In this document: positions 6,572 through 13,136 of the stretch, in pieces | Layout: each line of letters starts with the position of its first letter | How positions within the stretch are numbered: position 1 is the stretch's first letter | Source: JBMOLK01 sp049325575 | GTDB taxonomy: Bacteria; Bacillota; Clostridia; Acetivibrionales; Acetivibrionaceae | Direction of reading: 5' to 3' | NCBI GenBank assembly: GCA_049325575.1 | Contig: JBMOLK010000142.1 | Coordinates: 1 to 13,136, forward strand | DNA length: 13,136 bases | Program-made: the position numbers and the translations under genes | The notes under the pieces: model-generated | Told to the model about the DNA's origin: nothing | The model's database searches: none | The model's input: the letters and a program-made list of their open reading frames with translations, nothing else

Positions 6572-7009
6572 TTATTTTTTGAAAACCCACAGTTTATATC
6601 CAAAGAAATTCACAACCTGTGCAACTACTATTACAGCCAGCTTTGCCAGATACTCACTTATATTAAGTCCCTCTACAAGTAAATTAAGTCCCAACAGGGT
6701 GATGCCAAGGGAAACTGCATTAACCAATACAAATTGTACAAACTGCCGTGACGTCTTTTTTCCTGCATTTGTACTTTTAAAAGTCCATATTCTGTTTAGT
6801 ATAAAGCTGTTTATTATACCAAAAGAGTATCCCAGTAATTGTGCTATGGAATAGTGTATACCAAGAAGAGCTATGCATAAAGAATACACAGCATAGTCCA
6901 CAGCAGTATTAGTTACTCCAACAACTCCAAACCTAACAACCTGCTTGTTTTTTTCATAGTTCAGCAAATCTTTCAAACTGCCAGGACTTAATTTCTTGAT
7001 ACCAGCCAT
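6572..7009 (-). CDS. GtrA family membrane protein
   Basis: A 145-residue integral membrane protein of the GtrA/DPMS family, thought to move or present polyprenyl-phosphate-linked sugars for cell-surface glycosylation. Four hydrophobic segments are visible, at about residues 25-47, 53-72, 91-111 and 122-141. Family marks are VRFGVVGVTNTAVDYAVY at the first helix, LNRIWTFKS (Asn72, Trp75) at the end of the second, and NFFGYKLWVFKK at the C terminus. The frame opens at GTG 7018, but AAGGGTGG overlaps that codon and stands about six bases before ATG 7009, so the ATG is preferred. It follows the GNAT gene by 56 bp, including a run of A on the coding strand next to the ribosome site. No glycosyltransferase gene adjoins it, though GtrA proteins often pair with one. 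No clear terminator separates it from glnS. Confidence 0.9.
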   Translation of the reverse strand: MAGIKKLSPGSLKDLLNYEKNKQVVRFGVVGVTNTAVDYAVYSLCIALLGIHYSIAQLLGYSFGIINSFILNRIWTFKSTNAGKKTSRQFVQFVLVNAVSLGITLLGLNLLVEGLNISEYLAKLAVIVVAQVVNFFGYKLWVFKK

Positions 7010-7065
7010 GATAACCACCCTTTTGTTTTTTTTTTATTAATTTAAGATGACCTTTATCAATAATC

Positions 7066-7557
7066 TCATAAAAGCTTTTGATATGCAACAACATCAAGCC
7101 ATCTTCCGAATTTTCTGCCTACCTCCCTGTAGTGAGCACACTTTATATAACCATTTTTCTCAAACATCTTAATGCTGCTTTCATTCTCTCCGCAAATAGA
7201 GGCAACCAGAACATGAAAACCATTCTTTACTGCCAAATCTTCAATAAATCCTACCGCAGCAGAACCAATACCTTTTCCTCTACAGTCGTTCCTTAAGTAT
7301 ATGGCAACTTCCGCTGTATTGTCATAGGCTTCTCTTGTTTTATGCCTTGTCAAAATAGCATAACCCCGTATTTCTTCATTATCAGTAATAGCAAAGGCCT
7401 TAAATCTGTCATCGTCAAAAAATACCAAAGCCTTCATTTCTTCCAGAGTTAGAGGCTTTATATTAAATGTTACTGTTGTATTTAGCACATAGTAGTTGTA
7501 AATACCAAGAACTTCCGACAAATGTTCCTCTTTAATCTCTTCAAAAATATAATTCAC
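7066..7557 (-). CDS. GNAT family N-acetyltransferase, phosphinothricin acetyltransferase-like
   Basis: A 163-residue GNAT enzyme that would transfer acetyl from acetyl-CoA to an amine. The acetyl-CoA pyrophosphate loop is R93-GKGIG98. AEVAIYL with Glu83, ASICGENESSIKMFEKNGY (residues 119-137) and the C-terminal VGRKFGRWLDVVAYQ are characteristic of the PAT/MnaT group, which acetylates phosphinothricin, methionine sulfoximine/sulfone and related amino-acid analogues. The real substrate is not known from sequence alone. The start codon is GTG (7557-7555), seven bases after TGAGGT. The leader shares an identical 15-base stretch with that of the membrane protein gene starting at 8751. The gene is 47 bp downstream of the 185-residue unknown and 56 bp upstream of the GtrA gene, all in one direction, so a small operon is likely. 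Confidence 0.9.
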   Translation of the reverse strand: MNYIFEEIKEEHLSEVLGIYNYYVLNTTVTFNIKPLTLEEMKALVFFDDDRFKAFAITDNEEIRGYAILTRHKTREAYDNTAEVAIYLRNDCRGKGIGSAAVGFIEDLAVKNGFHVLVASICGENESSIKMFEKNGYIKCAHYREVGRKFGRWLDVVAYQKLL

Positions 7558-7604
7558 TATAATACCTCACAAACTTTTATTAATAACCCTGGCCATCTCT
7601 ATAA

Positions 7605-8162
7605 CTAGCTGCCGAAAAATTTACCTCTAAATATATCTTTAATACATTGTTTAAGCTTTAGGAATTTTAAAGACCTGTAAAATGCATCCCCCGGCAGCAC
7701 TTTTGTATCCAGAGTTCCGTATGACTCCTTAAACCTTTTATACTTTTCGCTGTATAGTGATTTGATTTTTTCATAAAAACATGCTTCCGACTGGGCTTCA
7801 AACTCTCCAATTGAAGGATGATACAACCTTACTTTCACGATCTGCTTGTTTATAATCTGATACAAACTGTAAAACAAGCCAAGGCTGTATTCAAAACAGG
7901 CAAAACACCCTTCAAAAGTGATTTCTTTCACCCATAGAATGTCAAAGGCTTCTTCTTCTATTCCAAAATTAATGAATACTGCATGCTCTGCAATCAGGCT
8001 GTCAAAATCATTTAGTTCGATTTTAAATCCTCTGCCTTCAAGTAACTCAATAAAGTCCAATACGTGAATAGAGCTCCTGCCGTTAAAGCGGTCTTTTCCA
8101 TCAACCTTAGCGGCGGTTACTCCTTCAGGCAGTAAATTTATAAAATAGCTTTCCATGCCCAT
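7605..8162 (-). CDS. Unrecognised 185-residue protein
   Basis: I do not recognise a family. The protein looks soluble: no signal peptide or membrane helix, mixed hydrophobic and charged residues, and a basic C-terminal tail (about 165-185, with several Lys and Phe). It has four cysteines: a CxxC-like pair, GC86FAC89F, in a hydrophobic aromatic stretch, plus Cys128 and Cys173. The region 73-105 (FDILWVKEITFEG onward) is the most family-like part. It is a real gene by its ribosome site, GGAGGT six bases before ATG 8162, by codon use like its neighbours, and by a plausible promoter (TTGTGA, 17 bp, TAAAAT at 8224-8196). It probably heads a transcript with the GNAT and GtrA genes. The CxxC pair might bind metal or be redox active, but this is only a possibility. 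Confidence 0.75.
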   Translation of the reverse strand: MGMESYFINLLPEGVTAAKVDGKDRFNGRSSIHVLDFIELLEGRGFKIELNDFDSLIAEHAVFINFGIEEEAFDILWVKEITFEGCFACFEYSLGLFYSLYQIINKQIVKVRLYHPSIGEFEAQSEACFYEKIKSLYSEKYKRFKESYGTLDTKVLPGDAFYRSLKFLKLKQCIKDIFRGKFFGS

Positions 8163-8195
8163 ATAAGGACCTCCGGACTTAAATCCTTTAATAAT

Positions 8196-8224
8196 ATTTT
8201 ATTTTAAATCTGTTACTTTCACAA
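8196..8224 (-). promoter_or_regulatory. Candidate promoter of the 185-residue gene and downstream GNAT/GtrA
   Basis: TTGTGA (8224-8219, four of six) and TAAAAT (8201-8196, five of six) are separated by 17 bp on the minus strand, 34 bp before the start codon. The surrounding DNA is very AT-rich, so chance matches are likely. Confidence 0.4.
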
Positions 8225-8259
8225 CATTTTTAGTCATCTGCTTTTTAGTGTAAATCCTA

Positions 8260-8751
8260 TTATATACCTTTCTTTTTTCTCTCACTAATAAAATGACCAG
8301 CATAATAACCAAAAGCAGAAAAGCTAAAAGGAACAAATATGCCAAATACAATAAATGTAATAAGATCTGCGTTACTATATGAATCTATAATTCCAATATA
8401 AGATATACCGCACATTAATGGATAGAATACTATATAAATAGCCAAAACGGGTATTTCCAGAAAATCCGGAAGCAAGTCATTATAAGCAGCTATATATAAA
8501 AGTAAAACAGTTAGCCACATAATAGTTAAAGAATACATCAACACAGGCTTTGCTAAACTAAATGACAAAAATCCGTAATTAAAGGAAACAGCCAGAAACA
8601 GTACAGTTATTATAAAATTCTGAACATATTTACCGGAATACTCTTTAAATATAAAACCATCGTCGGAATAGACACCTTGCAAAATTGAAAATATTAGCAT
8701 AGTAATTATATAGAACACAATAATTCCAACAGAAACCAAATATTTTTTCAT
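8260..8751 (-). CDS. Unrecognised five-helix membrane protein
   Basis: A 163-residue, strongly hydrophobic protein of no family I recognise. Likely membrane segments are at about residues 5-25, 45-65, 68-90, 97-122 and 130-152, with a basic end, SERKKKGI, suggesting a cytoplasmic C terminus. The loop between helices 1 and 2 (SDDGFIFKEYSGKY) is the largest polar part. There are no charged residues in the helices that would suggest a transporter or enzyme. ATG at 8751 follows TGAGGT; the leader ATAATACCTCACAAA (plus-strand sense) is identical to that of the GNAT gene. It lies 97 bp upstream of the 185-residue gene in the same direction, with no terminator between them, so it may head the same transcript. 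The frame is a real gene by ribosome site and composition. Confidence 0.7.
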   Translation of the reverse strand: MKKYLVSVGIIVFYIITMLIFSILQGVYSDDGFIFKEYSGKYVQNFIITVLFLAVSFNYGFLSFSLAKPVLMYSLTIMWLTVLLLYIAAYNDLLPDFLEIPVLAIYIVFYPLMCGISYIGIIDSYSNADLITFIVFGIFVPFSFSAFGYYAGHFISERKKKGI

Positions 8752-8993
8752 AATACCTCACAAATTTATGATTTCTTTAAGCCTTTTTAATTCAAATGGC
8801 TTTGCTCATCTTGTTTATCTATTTTTACAGTTCCATCACCTTAACTTCACTTTAACCCTAGCAGTATACTATGTATAACCAATTTTACCATATTGTCCAC
8901 CAAAATAAAATCATATTAATTTAGCAAGGATGCATGCGTTGTGATGCCCTACTCAAACCACCTTCTTATATAATTCAATCCATCTAAATTCTG

Positions 8994-9022
8994 GTGAAAT
9001 AATTTATTTTCTGTGATATAAT
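8994..9022 (+). promoter_or_regulatory. Promoter of the sensor kinase/response regulator operon
   Basis: GTGAAA (8994-8999, four of six) and a perfect TATAAT (9017-9022) are spaced 17 bp, and TGA just before the -10 makes an extended -10. The -10 lies in a 13-base dyad, TGATATAATATCA (9014-9026), symmetric about a central A. This leaves a leader of about 50 bases before the start at 9080. Confidence 0.65.
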
Positions 9023-9065
9023 ATCATAAATACCAAGTAACCAGATAGAATTTTGGAATAAAATC

Positions 9066-9071
9066 AGGTGG
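9066..9071 (+). promoter_or_regulatory. Ribosome binding site deciding the kinase start
   Basis: AGGTGG, eight bases before ATG at 9080. The longer reading starting at GTG 9068 begins inside this site and is therefore rejected. Confidence 0.75.
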
Positions 9072-9079
9072 TATTAATT

Positions 9080-10930
9080 ATGCTGGTAAAACTGTATAAC
9101 AGGCACATTAAACAAAAATTCTTTAATAAAATGTTTCTTTTATACCTATCCATCACAACAGCTGTAATTCTTATTCTCGCATACATGGTAAACATCAATA
9201 TAAACATCTCACTTTTAAATAAGGAAAAGGAGAACAATCAGCAGGTGTTAGGAAATATCAATACGTATTTCGAGCAGAAAATCAGTTCCTCCAAAAATAT
9301 TGTTCAAAATATATACACTAACAGTATGCTGCAATCAGAAATTCTCTATCTTATGGAAAACGGATATGCCAAACACCTTCGGTATAAGTATGACAAACTT
9401 CTAACAAGCCCCGAAAACAAGTATTACGGTTTTGAAGAATACTTTAATAGTTGGTTGGCCAGGGATAGTGATATTCTGGGTATTTGCATTTATAGTAATA
9501 AACAGGCCCCGGCATACATTTATTCCATCACTACAAGCAGCATTATACATCCAAAAGACTCTACTGTTAATAAGTATCTTTTAGATCCTGCTTACAATAC
9601 TTTTGATACCAGAGTCATACCATCCCATCCCGTACACTATCTTGCCGGAAACGGTCAAAACATACAGGCATTTACAGTAGCTTATCATATCAATGCAAGA
9701 TTTTCATCCATTCCTCAAGGAGTCATAACCATAGACTATGCTGTAGATGGTATATATAAAGCATTCTCAAGATATGCCAAAGACTATAAAGGCAAAATAG
9801 TTATCCTAACCCACAACGGCCTGGTAGTTTTTGATTCGTCAAATACGTATTACAATAAAGAATACCCGTACTTTGAAGATATAAAGAAAAGCCTTGAAAG
9901 TCCCGGCAATAATAAGAAGCATATTATACACACTGCGTATTCAGAGGATTCAGGCGTTCTAATCTCTGCAGTATTATCAAGAGATGATGTCATAAAATCC
10001 GCATCGAGAATTGGACAAACAGTTTACCTGATTGCCTTTTCCTGCATTGGGGCAGCATTTCTCCTGACTTATTTTACATTGAATACTTTTAGAAAACGAA
10101 TAAATGCTGTTATGGAGGGCATCAAAAACATTAGACAAGGTGACCTTTCAGGAAGAATTAATATAGAATGTGAAGGAGACGAAATCAGTGAGATTGCAGC
10201 AAGCATTAATGGCATGTGCAGCGATCTTAGTAAGTATATAGAGAAAGTTTATGTTTCAGAAATACAGCAAAAAAATGCCCAATTGAAGGCTCTTCAAGCC
10301 CAAATAAATCCTCATTTTCTTTATAACACCCTTGAGTCTATCAGAATGAGGGCTCTAATAAAGGGGGCAAAAGAAGTCAGTGATATGATTTATCTCTTAT
10401 CCAATCTTTTCAGAAGCTCCATCAAGGACAGCATGATTATTAGTATTGATGAAGAAATCAGGCACTCCAGGATGTATCTTGAGCTCTTTAACATAAGATT
10501 TATGGATAAGGTTAAAGTAAACTTTGATGTAAAGAGTGATGTACTGCATTGTGTTATTTTGAAACACTCAATTCAACCTATAATTGAAAACTATATTCTA
10601 TACGGACTTGACATGAATAGAGATGATAATTGTCTTACCATAAAAGCCGTTAAAGAATTGAATGATATCTTTATATATATTATGGATAACGGAACCGGAA
10701 TAAGTCGGGACAAACTAGATTCTATCAAGGACTCTCTTCACAGTCTAAATAAAAAAACCAGTTCAAGCATGGGGTTGGCTAATGTTAACGAAAGATTAAA
10801 ATTACTGTTCGGCAATGAATATGGAATGGATATTAAAAGCAGTAAAGAAAACGGAACCGTTGTAACTCTTAAAATTCCGGCAAAAACTAAAGAGGAGCTT
10901 GATAAATATGTACAAATTGCTGATAGCTGA
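9080..10930 (+). CDS. YesM-type sensor histidine kinase
   Basis: A 616-residue membrane sensor kinase (HPK7/LytS-YesM class). Order of parts: short cytoplasmic end, TM1 at about 19-39, an extracellular sensor region of some 270 residues (about 45-310, Cache-like size), TM2 at about 314-334, HAMP at about 338-388, and a His_kinase domain with the phospho-acceptor His412 in QINPHFLYNTLESIR. Last comes a HATPase domain with the N-box E503-N504, G1 box DNGTGI (536-541) and G2 box SSMGLANVNERL. The N-box reads ENYILYGL, where this class usually has His before the Gly, so nucleotide handling may differ. The extracellular part likely senses a sugar or its binding protein. ATG 9080 follows AGGTGG; the response regulator gene overlaps its end by 23 bases, so the two are translationally linked. 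Typical targets of such pairs are carbohydrate ABC transporters. Confidence 0.93.
   Translation: MLVKLYNRHIKQKFFNKMFLLYLSITTAVILILAYMVNININISLLNKEKENNQQVLGNINTYFEQKISSSKNIVQNIYTNSMLQSEILYLMENGYAKHLRYKYDKLLTSPENKYYGFEEYFNSWLARDSDILGICIYSNKQAPAYIYSITTSSIIHPKDSTVNKYLLDPAYNTFDTRVIPSHPVHYLAGNGQNIQAFTVAYHINARFSSIPQGVITIDYAVDGIYKAFSRYAKDYKGKIVILTHNGLVVFDSSNTYYNKEYPYFEDIKKSLESPGNNKKHIIHTAYSEDSGVLISAVLSRDDVIKSASRIGQTVYLIAFSCIGAAFLLTYFTLNTFRKRINAVMEGIKNIRQGDLSGRINIECEGDEISEIAASINGMCSDLSKYIEKVYVSEIQQKNAQLKALQAQINPHFLYNTLESIRMRALIKGAKEVSDMIYLLSNLFRSSIKDSMIISIDEEIRHSRMYLELFNIRFMDKVKVNFDVKSDVLHCVILKHSIQPIIENYILYGLDMNRDDNCLTIKAVKELNDIFIYIMDNGTGISRDKLDSIKDSLHSLNKKTSSSMGLANVNERLKLLFGNEYGMDIKSSKENGTVVTLKIPAKTKEELDKYVQIADS
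10891..10897 (+). promoter_or_regulatory. Ribosome binding site of the response regulator, inside the kinase gene
   Basis: AGAGGAG, ten bases before ATG at 10908. A TTG at 10899 is in frame but only one base from this site, so the ATG, which gives the standard MYKLLIADDE beginning of a receiver domain, is chosen. Confidence 0.75.
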
Positions 10931-12515
10931 TGATGAACCATTTATACCTGAAGGTATAAAGCATATAATCAACTGGGAAGAATATGGATTGGAACTGGCG
11001 GGGATAGCTTATAACGGTGTTGAAGCTCTGGAGTTGGTTAAAAGGTCAGGGACGGATATTCTTATAACAGACATTAGAATGCCTAAAATGAATGGTTTGG
11101 AACTAATACGAGAGATTAAGAAAATGAAACTTGAAACTAAGTTTATTGTTCTAAGCGGCTACGACGACTTTGAGTATTTAAAGGAGTCTATTAAACTTGG
11201 AATTGAAAATTACCTTATAAAACCAGTAAACGAAGAAGAACTCTCTTCAACTCTGGCAAACACCATTGACAAAATACGCAGCAGTACTAAGAACAAACTG
11301 TACTCTGACAAGGATATACACATAATTAAGAACAAACTGTACTCTGACAAGGATATACACATAATTAAGAACAATATCCTCTTTAGGTGGATAACCGGTT
11401 ATATTACCGAGGAAGAGCTTAAGGAAAGATCTTTACTACTTGATATAAATCTAAAGAGCCCTCCTTATGCCGCCTGTTTGTTAAGGCTTAACACTTTGAA
11501 CAAAAATGATCTTCCCCAATTTGGCAATGTATTAATAGATGCTGAAAAAATATGCGCTGATATAATCAGTCGGTATGATCTTGGAATAGTCCTGTGTACA
11601 CCTGAAGGAGATATTGCATTTATTATTAATAGTAATTCAGGGTCTATTGACGGTTCAAGATTAAAAAAAGCACTGGGTGACTGTGTATCTGGTATAAAAC
11701 ATATGCTAAATGTCGATACATTTGTTACAATTGGCTGCTTTGAGGATTCTTTCACCATGATCCGCAGGAGTTTTGACAGGGCTATGGATCTTCAACAATA
11801 CTCAATAGTTATGTCTCCCGGCCTTATAATAGATTACAACGAATTAGAAAAAAACTCTCTAAAGACACATGTAGAAAGTACTATATCTTTTGACGAAATA
11901 AACAAATTGGTTGCTGCAAAAAATATAGACTCACTTAACTCATATTTGGAAGACTCTTTCCAACACCTTATGGCTTTAGGAGGAGTCTCACCTTCATTCA
12001 TCCGGGATACCGCCATCGAAACACTATTCTCCATTATAAATTCCGCACGTTCAACTGCAGAAGGAAGGCTAAATTCACTTGGCGACTTGTGCTGCTCTCC
12101 AAAAGATATTTACAATATGAACAGTATAGAGGATATTCTGCACTATATAAAAGAAACCTCTAAAAAAATAATTGAATTTCTTGTTCTAAGACACGAAAGC
12201 CTAAATCCGGTAATAAGAAGGGTTATAGATTATATAAAGTCAAATTACTGCCATGACATTTGTCTAAAGACTCTTTCAATTGAGCTTAATATAAATCCAA
12301 ACTATCTTGGTCAATTATTCAAGGATGAGACAGGCGAATTCTTCAACGACTACGTAAACAATTTAAGAATTAATAAAGCTAAAGAGCTTCTTTCAACCTC
12401 CAACATGACTACAAAAGATATCTCATTAAAGGTGGGTTATACAGATCCCAACTATTTTTATAAAACATTTAGAAAATATTCAGGTGTTTCACCTACTGAA
12501 TTCAGGAACTTATAA
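10908..12515 (+). CDS. YesN-type response regulator, receiver plus AraC DNA-binding domain
   Basis: A 535-residue cytoplasmic transcription factor. The receiver domain (about 1-122) has the acidic pair Asp8/Asp9, phospho-acceptor Asp55 (ITDIRMPKMNG), Ser83 in VLSGYDDFEYL and Lys105 (LIKPV), so it should be phosphorylated by the kinase encoded just upstream. A middle region of about 300 residues, usual in YesN proteins, has no motif I can name. The C-terminal AraC/XylS domain (about 435-535) has two helix-turn-helix units: LKTLSIELNINPNYLGQLFKDETG and TKDISLKVGYTDPNYFYKTFRKYSG, ending SPTEFRNL. The linker after the receiver carries an exact 13-residue tandem repeat. The start lies inside the 3' end of the kinase gene (23-base overlap). 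The gene converges on a LplA-type binding protein gene 12 bp away, a likely member of its regulon. Confidence 0.94.
   Translation: MYKLLIADDEPFIPEGIKHIINWEEYGLELAGIAYNGVEALELVKRSGTDILITDIRMPKMNGLELIREIKKMKLETKFIVLSGYDDFEYLKESIKLGIENYLIKPVNEEELSSTLANTIDKIRSSTKNKLYSDKDIHIIKNKLYSDKDIHIIKNNILFRWITGYITEEELKERSLLLDINLKSPPYAACLLRLNTLNKNDLPQFGNVLIDAEKICADIISRYDLGIVLCTPEGDIAFIINSNSGSIDGSRLKKALGDCVSGIKHMLNVDTFVTIGCFEDSFTMIRRSFDRAMDLQQYSIVMSPGLIIDYNELEKNSLKTHVESTISFDEINKLVAAKNIDSLNSYLEDSFQHLMALGGVSPSFIRDTAIETLFSIINSARSTAEGRLNSLGDLCCSPKDIYNMNSIEDILHYIKETSKKIIEFLVLRHESLNPVIRRVIDYIKSNYCHDICLKTLSIELNINPNYLGQLFKDETGEFFNDYVNNLRINKAKELLSTSNMTTKDISLKVGYTDPNYFYKTFRKYSGVSPTEFRNL
11288..11374 (+). repeat. In-frame 39-bp tandem duplication in the response-regulator linker
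   Basis: Two exact copies of a 39-bp unit (11289-11327 and 11328-11366), beginning AAGAACAAAC and ending CACATAATT, are followed by eight bases of a third. They encode KNKLYSDKDIHII twice (residues 128-153), directly after the receiver domain. Copies are identical at every base, including third positions, so the duplication is recent or actively homogenised. Because 39 is a multiple of three, the frame is kept. Confidence 0.97.
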
Positions 12516-12527
12516 GCCCTATCATTA

Positions 12528-13136
12528 TTACCTGTTATTACGGCGCCATTCATCAAGCTGCTGCTGCTGTTCTGCCATGACTTTATCCAGTCCGGCGGCC
12601 TTATACTTATCAATTACTTTTGGAAGGTATATTTCAGGGTCCACTGCCCCAACGAAAAGAGGCCCTTCCGATTCCTCCGTTACCTCTGTTATCCTTGCTA
12701 TTTCATCCTTTACAGGTTCAGGGTCAAAGGTAAAATTTAAAAGGGGTGATATTATTGCCGCGTTGTCAAACCTCTTGTTATCCTCATCAATAGTCTTAGG
12801 ATAAATAGAAAATGAATAAGACAGCATTCTGTTGCCGAAAGAATAAGGCAAAATACCGTATGAATTATTCTTGGCAGTTATAACATTCTCTGAATTCCTC
12901 ACATAGTGTGTTCCTTCTATTCCATAAGCAATTAAATTATACAAATACTTGTCCGTGTTAAGTAGTTCAAGGAACATCATAGCCCTTTCAGGGTTATCGG
13001 ATGTAGAAGATATGGCTTGCATATGATACGTAATGTCTTTTTTTGTGATAAACGGTGTGTCCAGCGGAACTGCAACAATATCATACCCCATTTGGTTGGA
13101 AAGCATAGCTTCAACTGAAGGATTATATGATGTCAC
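12528..13136 (-). CDS. LplA-type extracellular sugar-binding protein (DUF3502), N-terminal part missing
   Basis: Only the last 202 residues are in the window; the frame continues past the right edge, and the apparent GTG at 13136 is an internal codon. The sequence MQAISSTSDNPERAMMFLELLNTDKYLYNLIAYGIEGTHYV and the C-terminal pattern PEIYLPKVIDKYKAAGLDKVMAEQQQQLDEWRR are hallmarks of the LplA/family 1 binding proteins with a C-terminal DUF3502 region in Firmicutes. It should be a lipoprotein anchored outside the membrane, feeding an oligosaccharide or monosaccharide to CUT1 permeases. The permease genes are expected upstream, beyond the right edge. A short CAG run encodes the QQQQ near the end. 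It converges on the response regulator gene, with 12 bp between stop codons, and I see no terminator hairpin in that gap. Confidence 0.85.
   Translation of the reverse strand: MTSYNPSVEAMLSNQMGYDIVAVPLDTPFITKKDITYHMQAISSTSDNPERAMMFLELLNTDKYLYNLIAYGIEGTHYVRNSENVITAKNNSYGILPYSFGNRMLSYSFSIYPKTIDEDNKRFDNAAIISPLLNFTFDPEPVKDEIARITEVTEESEGPLFVGAVDPEIYLPKVIDKYKAAGLDKVMAEQQQQLDEWRRNNR

Larger units (their letters stand above)
8752..9079. other. Divergent intergenic region, 328 bp
   Basis: No gene is seen here. It separates the five-helix membrane protein (minus) from the sensor kinase (plus). It holds the kinase promoter at 8994-9022 and, for the minus-strand gene, only a tentative TGGACA (8899-8894) and TATACA (8877-8872) pair spaced 16 bp, which would leave a leader of about 120 bases. 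An 8-bp palindrome, AGTATACT, lies at 8863-8870. On the plus strand TTAACT (8841-8846) and TATACT (8865-8870) are spaced 18 bp and could be a second, weaker promoter. No hairpin with a U-tract, tRNA or known riboswitch was seen. Confidence 0.6.

Noticed and set aside
8841..8870. MerR-type long-spacer promoter (TTAACT, 18 bp, TATACT, plus strand)
   Set aside because: No symmetric operator between the elements, no MerR gene nearby, and a better promoter for the same gene lies at 8994-9022. Kept only as a note in the intergenic entry.
12482..12530. Terminator between the convergent response regulator and binding protein genes
   Set aside because: The AGGTG-TTT-CACCT hairpin is small and inside the coding end, and no U-tract follows on either strand.
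12484..12804. 106-codon plus-strand frame over the end of the response regulator and the binding protein gene
   Set aside because: It is antisense to the conserved DUF3502 region; its Ser/Cys run is the reverse of the CAG run.

Overview
The window looks like ordinary chromosome from a low-GC, Gram-positive anaerobe of the Clostridia. AT-rich intergenic DNA, strong GGAGG ribosome binding sites, several TTG/GTG starts, a YesM/YesN-type two-component pair, a LplA-type (DUF3502) sugar-binding lipoprotein and an Fe-S aldo/keto reductase all fit. A Ruminiclostridium/Clostridium cluster III relative is my best guess; this is inference, as there is no rRNA or other marker in the window.

Layout, left to right. 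(1) Positions 1-687, minus: N-terminal part of a peptide-type (family 5) ABC substrate-binding lipoprotein, running off the left edge and starting with TTG. (2) 740-1585, minus: a PgeF/YlmD (laccase-domain) protein, also TTG-started, with a good sigma-A promoter at 1630-1658. (3) 1710-2327, minus: a PilZ c-di-GMP receptor whose terminator hairpin overlaps its own stop codon. (4) 2420-3547, minus: an aldo/keto reductase carrying two C-terminal Fe-S motifs. (5) 3751-4632, plus: a galactose-mutarotase-like protein, preceded by a perfect 14-bp palindrome and followed by a bidirectional terminator at 4636-4669 that it shares with (6) glnS, 4697-6427, minus, glutaminyl-tRNA synthetase. (7) 6572-8751, minus: GtrA-family membrane protein, a PAT-like GNAT acetyltransferase, an unrecognised 185-residue protein and an unrecognised five-helix membrane protein. 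(8) 8752-9079: a 328-bp divergent intergenic region with the promoter for (9) a YesM-type sensor kinase and an overlapping YesN-type AraC response regulator, plus strand, 9080-12515. (10) 12528-13136, minus: C-terminal end of a LplA-type solute-binding protein, convergent with the response regulator and only 12 bp away.

Functionally the right-hand end is a typical sugar-sensing locus: the two-component pair probably regulates the adjacent carbohydrate ABC transporter, whose remaining genes should lie to the right. The other genes are mainly housekeeping or small accessory functions with no evident common pathway. I did not find a convincing new multi-gene system. The most distinctive sequence features are a fresh in-frame 39-bp tandem duplication in the response-regulator linker, the 14-bp palindrome before the mutarotase-like gene, a sensor kinase with an unusual N-box, and two unrecognised small genes. 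Several start codons were moved from the longest-frame position because a Shine-Dalgarno site fixes a downstream start.
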